DNA from: Apium graveolens
Lineage: Eukaryota; Streptophyta; Magnoliopsida; Apiales; Apiaceae
Assembly (NCBI RefSeq): GCF_009905375.1
Contig: NC_133653.1
Span: forward strand, 61,073,956-61,137,955
Reading direction: 5' to 3'
DNA length: 64,000 bases
A program made the position numbers and the translations under genes. Numbering within the stretch: position 1 is the first letter of the stretch; each line of letters opens with the position of its first letter. The notes below the pieces were generated by a model. The model had not been told where the DNA came from and ran no database searches. It saw only the letters and a program-made list of their open reading frames with translations. Below, piece by piece: positions 59,798 to 64,000 of the stretch.

Positions 59798-61275
59798 TTC
59801 TAGCTATCTCCTCATCAAGTGTCTGGATTTTAGGATCTTTGTAATAAACAGTAGTCTGCTTCCCCTTTAGCTTCAGAGTTTGTAAAAACTTCTGAGAGTC
59901 TTTAGATCCTGACTGAATCAGAATATCAGAACTTGACATCAGACTTTGCTTATCAGAACTTGACTTCAGACTTTTAGCATTCACAACATCAGAACTTGAC
60001 TTGTTCTGTGTAGAAGATTTTCCTCGAACTTTTCCTTGACCTCTGCCTTTATCAGAATTTCCCGGGTCATCACCTTTATCATCCTTCTTCTTCAGTAGTT
60101 GAGTAGGTGAGCATTTGGACTGAACTACCTTTTCCCCCTTTTTGGCATCATCAGGAAGTAAGAGAGAGAGAGAAGAAGAATTTCAACTGAAATTGGATTT
60201 CATCCAATTGAGCTTCTTGAGAACCTTGATTAGCCAGGACCTCATCAATTTGGGCATGTTGCTTCTCTTGAATCTTCTCAATGGTTTTAACTTTCTCAAG
60301 AGTAGGTCTGATATATTTATTCTTGTCAAGCTTGATTTGTAGATCTAGCTTATTAGCATGTTCCTTTAGTGTATTAACCTTTTCATGAGTAGAAGAATGT
60401 AGACCGTGAAGATGTTTGGTAGATAGAGCAGTGATCTTGAGTTGTGTCTTTAAATCAGCATTTGTGAGCAACTCATTAGCTTTAGCAATATGCTCTGTCA
60501 GAACGTTAGAGCTTGGAATGAAATCAGTGTCATTCCACTTCCTGGTCCACTCCACACCTCTGTGAGTATCCTCCCAAGGAATAGGTCCTTCCTTTTCAAC
60601 AAATTTCTTCACCAATTCTTCCTTGCCCAGAATAGGAACTGGAATCTCAACAGAAACACTGTCTTCAGAACTTGAGGAAGACTCAAGATGTTCTGACAGC
60701 ACAAGAGTGTGTGATGCTACTGGAGATTTAGGAATAACATTATCTAAATTTTGAACATCAGAATTTATCTCTAGAGCTGGTGTGATTGGTGTAGATGGTA
60801 TCTCAGCATTTAAAATTGGAGAATGAGTTGGAGATTGCTGAGCTTCTGTAGATGGAGCTTCCAGATAAAGAACATTTGGTATATTCAAATTATGAATATC
60901 TATTTTAGAAGTTTTAGCTTGTTCTTCAGCATCATCTGTAGCTTTAATAGGAGAGACAGGAGGTGTTGACACAGTATCCTGAGCTTGAGTAGGGAATGGC
61001 AGAGCTTCAATTACCACAGGTTCTGATGAGATCCGAGATTCCTGATCCCCTTCCTCAGCTTCAGTTGAATCCTCAAATATAGGCTTGGCCTTGTACCTTT
61101 CTACCCTCATTTTCTTTAGTCTCCTTGCCAGTGAAGGAGTTGCTTTAGCAGCTTTAGAACTTACAGATTTCCTCTTCAAAGTATTAGAACTTTGAGCTGC
61201 AGTTTCTTTCTGAGAGTAACATTCTCATCTCCAATTATCACAGGATCTGATGCATGAACCTGTGCTTCAATTATT
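59798..61275 (-). pseudogene. Middle part of the long accessory ORF, element C3
   Basis: Continues the frame cut at 13136. 59798-59984 matches the C2 block MSSSDILIQSGSKDSQ. 60151-61179 is open for 342 codons and covers the coiled region and the Ser/Thr/Glu-rich linker (TPSLARRLKKMRVERYKAK, EINSDVQNLDNVIPKSPVAS). The internal purine tract lies at 60133-60152. Homology with C2 stops near 61275: the whole N-terminal domain (REWSF block) is absent and is replaced by a different segment. Confidence 0.82.
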
Positions 61276-61960
61276 TCTCAAATCATCACAATTTATTATT
61301 GACCATAATTTTAATCAAAACATTCATCAAAAGATATAGTTCAAATAGATGAAATAAAGATTAATAAATTACAATTAGAACATCCACAGTCACATATTAT
61401 GAGAGAAACAAAGACTAAATTTTGCAATTAAAGGAAATTTCATTAATATATCAAACGAGTACATTTCATGAAATTTATAGATTACATGCAAAAATTACAA
61501 GATGGTCCTAGTTTAAGATGGTTAACATCAACAGCCTTAGTCTAAGAAGCCTGAAAAAGCTGATGGTGAAGAGATACGGATAGATGACATTTAATTCTTC
61601 TTCCTACTTTAAACAAAGAGAACAGCAAGATGAATGATTTTCTCCTGCTGTTTAAGAATGCGGAGATGATATTCTCTTTGAAAAGACAACAGATCGTTTT
61701 TAATGTTGTCTGGAAGTTGAATCCAGATGACGTATGGAATGTTGTTGATAGGATATGAAGTCAGAATTCCATTTCTAAAAATGGTCACAGTGTCCATGCC
61801 ATAGCAGTAAAACCAACTAAAATGAGCCATTATTTGAGAGAAATGAAAAGATGTGATTTTACTGAAGGATGAGAAGTCATTTAAATAGCCAATGGAATAC
61901 CAAGGGACTCGAGAACTGTTGAACAATTAAGAGTAGAATAAATGATGCCTCGTCTCCCTA
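61276..61960 (-). other. Replacement segment in C3 carrying a short accessory ORF
   Basis: About 690 bp stand where C2 has about 1.29 kb encoding the N-terminal domain of the long ORF. Homology with C2 resumes near 61965 (GTTAATGGGCACG). The segment holds the 73-codon ORF and a downstream stretch (CATTAATATATCAAACGAGT at 61441) resembling 1691-1713 of element A. Confidence 0.65.
61609..61830 (-). CDS. Short accessory ORF of C3 (73 codons), unknown function
   Basis: Start at ATG 61828-61830 (MAHFSWFYCYGMDTVTIFRN), stop at 61609. An upstream in-frame methionine at 61926 exists, but the sequence before 61830 looks like leader. The order is a hydrophobic N-terminus, then IQLPDNIKNDLLSFQREYH, then a helical KQQEKIIHLAVLFV end. 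Compared with the 122-codon ORF of A, the proline-containing block (FDIPQEIFDELS), the helical region and the QE-x-II-x-LA motif occur in the same order, and downstream DNA is shared, so I judge them homologous at moderate confidence. It may be truncated by a frameshift at its 3' end, since A continues with a basic tail. The function is unknown. Confidence 0.5.
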   Translation of the reverse strand: MAHFSWFYCYGMDTVTIFRNGILTSYPINNIPYVIWIQLPDNIKNDLLSFQREYHLRILKQQEKIIHLAVLFV

Positions 61961-63267
61961 GACCGATGTGTAATAATAACAGCCAGTAAAAAGTTAAAGC
62001 AGGAGTTAATGGGCACGGGAAATAATTAACAATTACTGTGCACATATAATTTTTCAAGACAAACACGTTTACCACTAACCCTTAATGATTATGACTGTTT
62101 TTATCTCACATAAATATTCTGATTAAATAAGACTATTTCAGTTTTTACCACAAATAAGTCAAGTAAAGAATATTGCCACATAAGCATCAAGGATTCCATC
62201 AGGATTTAATATCAGAACTTAACTTATATCAGATTTTAACAGTCATCAAAATATGGCTTATCAACTCAAAAAGTGAACATCTTTTTCTGTGATTCTTCAT
62301 ACAAATACTGACTTGATTCTTCAGAGTTTAATCATTAGAACTTCCATCAGAACTTGTCCTCAGAATTTATACAAATGACACTTAACTATTTGTCAAAAAC
62401 AACTTAATAACCACAGTAATTTTCATCATTCATATGGAGTGAAAGTGTGTGCATTCAGCAGAATATCAGATAAAGATTAAAGTCTGATAAACTTCAGTAC
62501 ATCTTAGAAATAAGGCATAAGTAAGAAAAGTGCTTAAAATCTGTCATCAATCATGAAGTCTACTATCGAACAAATTTATGCAAGAGTCCACCTCAACTGT
62601 TTATGCTCATTTTATGCATCCTTTGAAATTCCTTTTTACAGTGGCTTCTCAGTGTAAGTGAGTCACGACTTCTTATCAGAATTTATGTTGTTGTCAGAGT
62701 ATTTCTCCAGTAATCAGAGAATGTGAAAAGTCACCAAGAAAATTTATTTGCTTTTCTAATGCATATTACTTAATACCAACAATGCATTTGGGTCTTCCCT
62801 TCCACATATTTACTCTAGATCTCAAAGGAGTACCTGACTTTTATTTTCTTTTCTTTTCTTTTCTTTTGATAAGTGAGGCTTATCAGCATTTAGTTCATCC
62901 TTAAGATTTACTGACATCAGAATTTGACAGATTAGAAGCAAGAATCTAGTTTGTGACTTAGTAATAAGATACACAAAGTAAACTTGACTATGCTCAAAAT
63001 CAGAATTTGCTTGTGTTAATGAGTTTCCACATAAACAACTAATTCAAACATGGAATTTCTAGTAATTAAAGACTACTAGGTCAGCATCTAGCACAGTTAT
63101 CCTCATTGGATTGAATAGTCACAGAACATTCAAAACACTATCAGAGTTTAAAGATCCACATCAGATAACAATCAGCATTTAATGAATTTTCATTTTAAGA
63201 ACAGATTTCATGAAGATAAGACAATTTGTAAACACTGATCATAAAGTCTGATGCATGAGAACAAAAA
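61961..63267 (-). promoter_or_regulatory. Pol to accessory-ORF spacer of C3
   Basis: Aligns with 42420-43730 of C2. C-family words (ATCAGAACTT and relatives) recur at about 62200-62370 and around 62680-63005. A (TTTTC)n run is at about 62843-62868. No reading frame. Confidence 0.5.
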
Positions 63268-63999
63268 CTAAGCAGATTTAGAGAAAGAACCCGAAACCAT
63301 TCCAAGTTCATTTACCATTCTTGTAAAAGTAGCTTCATATAGTGGTTTGGTGAAGATATCTGTTAGTTGTTGATCTGTTGGAACAAAATATAATTCCATT
63401 GTACCTTCCATCACATGTTCCCTTATGAAATGGTACCTAATGCTAATGTGCTATGTCATTGAGTGATGAACTGGATTACCTGTCATAGCAATAGCACTTT
63501 GATTATCACAGTAAATAGGGATTTTAGAAAATTCTAACCCATAATCCAGTAACTGATTCTTCATTCAAAGAATCAATGCACAATAGCTTCCTACAGAAAT
63601 ATATTCTGCTTCTGCAGTTGATGTGGAAATTGACTTCTATTTCTTGCTAAAATAAGAAACCAATCTGCCTCCTGGAAATTGGCAGCTTCCACTAGTGCTT
63701 TTCTTGTCTATTTTGCATCCTGCAAAATCTGCATCTGAGTAACATATTAGCTTAAAATCTGATTCTCTAGGATACCACAATCCCAGATCAGCTATACCCT
63801 TAAGGTACTTGAAAATTCTTTTCACAACTATTAAATGAGGTTTTCTTGGATCAGCCTGAAATCTTGTACAAAGACAGGTAGCATACATGATATTTGGTCT
63901 ACTTGCAGTTAAATAAAGTAAAGAGCCAATCATACCTCTATAGTTAGTAATATCTACTGATTTACCAGTATCCTTATCTAACTTGGTTGCAGTGGCCAA
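63268..63999 (-). pseudogene. RNase H and C-terminal RT of C3, cut by window edge
   Basis: The stop codon is at 63268-63270 by alignment with C2. 63637-63999 is open for 120 codons from [20 protein letters not shown] through YSDADFAGCKIDKKSTSG. The distal RNase H (63268-63636) is recognisable but carries stops and substitutions. The rest of pol and gag lies beyond the right edge. Confidence 0.88.
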
Positions 64000-64000
64000 G

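Larger units (their letters stand above)
11220..63999 (-). mobile_element. Outer Ty1-copia element C1/C3 (family C), interrupted 13137-59797
   Basis: The left part (11220-13136) has the 3' LTR, polypurine tract and the end of a long accessory ORF. The right part (59798-63999) resumes the same accessory ORF and continues into RNase H and RT. Aligned on the complete relative C2, the left part stops at the equivalent of 39596 and the right part resumes at about 39649, so only about 52 bp are missing. This shows that both parts come from one insertion later split by G and B. The 5' LTR and gag lie beyond the right edge. Confidence 0.85.

Overview
This window is plant repeat DNA, almost entirely nested LTR retrotransposons. 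No host gene is recognisable. Plant origin is indicated by Ty1-copia elements with protease - integrase - reverse transcriptase - RNase H order, a primer site matching initiator tRNA-Met (TGGTATCAGAGC), two separated CCHC knuckles in gag, and a long extra reading frame between RNase H and the 3' LTR (SIRE/Sirevirus-like); and by Ty3-gypsy LTRs of the TGTAACA...TGTTACA kind typical of plant chromoviruses. An asterid dicot fits the accessory-ORF type; the species cannot be named from the sequence.

Layout. (1) 1-10177: copia element A, minus strand, entering from the left edge. (2) 10178-11219: about 1 kb of unassigned AT-rich DNA. (3) 11220 to beyond 63999: an outer copia element of family C, minus strand, split by everything between 13137 and 59797; its left part (C1) is 11220-13136 and its right part (C3) is 59798-63999. 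(4) 13137-30910: a composite of family B, minus strand, with a 4.6-kb internal tandem duplication and no matching target-site duplication. It is best read as two separate B insertions fused by a deletion. (5) 30911-59797: a Ty3-gypsy element G, plus strand, with 3.6-kb LTRs (the left one truncated by B) and a decayed interior. (6) 37674-53928: a second family-C copia (C2), minus strand, inside G, with target duplication AGAAC. (7) 49109-53149: a 4.0-kb solo gypsy LTR inside the gag of C2, with target duplication TGTAG. Nesting therefore reaches four levels: C1/C3 > G > C2 > solo LTR.

Coding content. Every gag and pol carries stops, frameshifts or deletions, though many domains keep catalytic motifs (protease DSG, integrase D-D-35-E, YVDD). 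Two kinds of accessory reading frame lie between RNase H and the 3' LTR. One is a very long frame in B and C2 (about 1300-1500 codons) with a conserved N-terminal domain and a disordered middle. The other is a short frame (122 and 73 codons) in A and C3.

The least explained signals are non-protein ones. Each copia family carries its own short word (A: GACTTCTCGA; B: CATCCGTCGA; C: CATCAGAACTT), repeated in both orientations in its LTR and in the spacer between pol and the accessory ORF. In addition, an internal polypurine tract is preceded by a 14-16 nt sequence that is the reverse complement of a sequence beside the true 3' polypurine tract, and the two arms change together between families.
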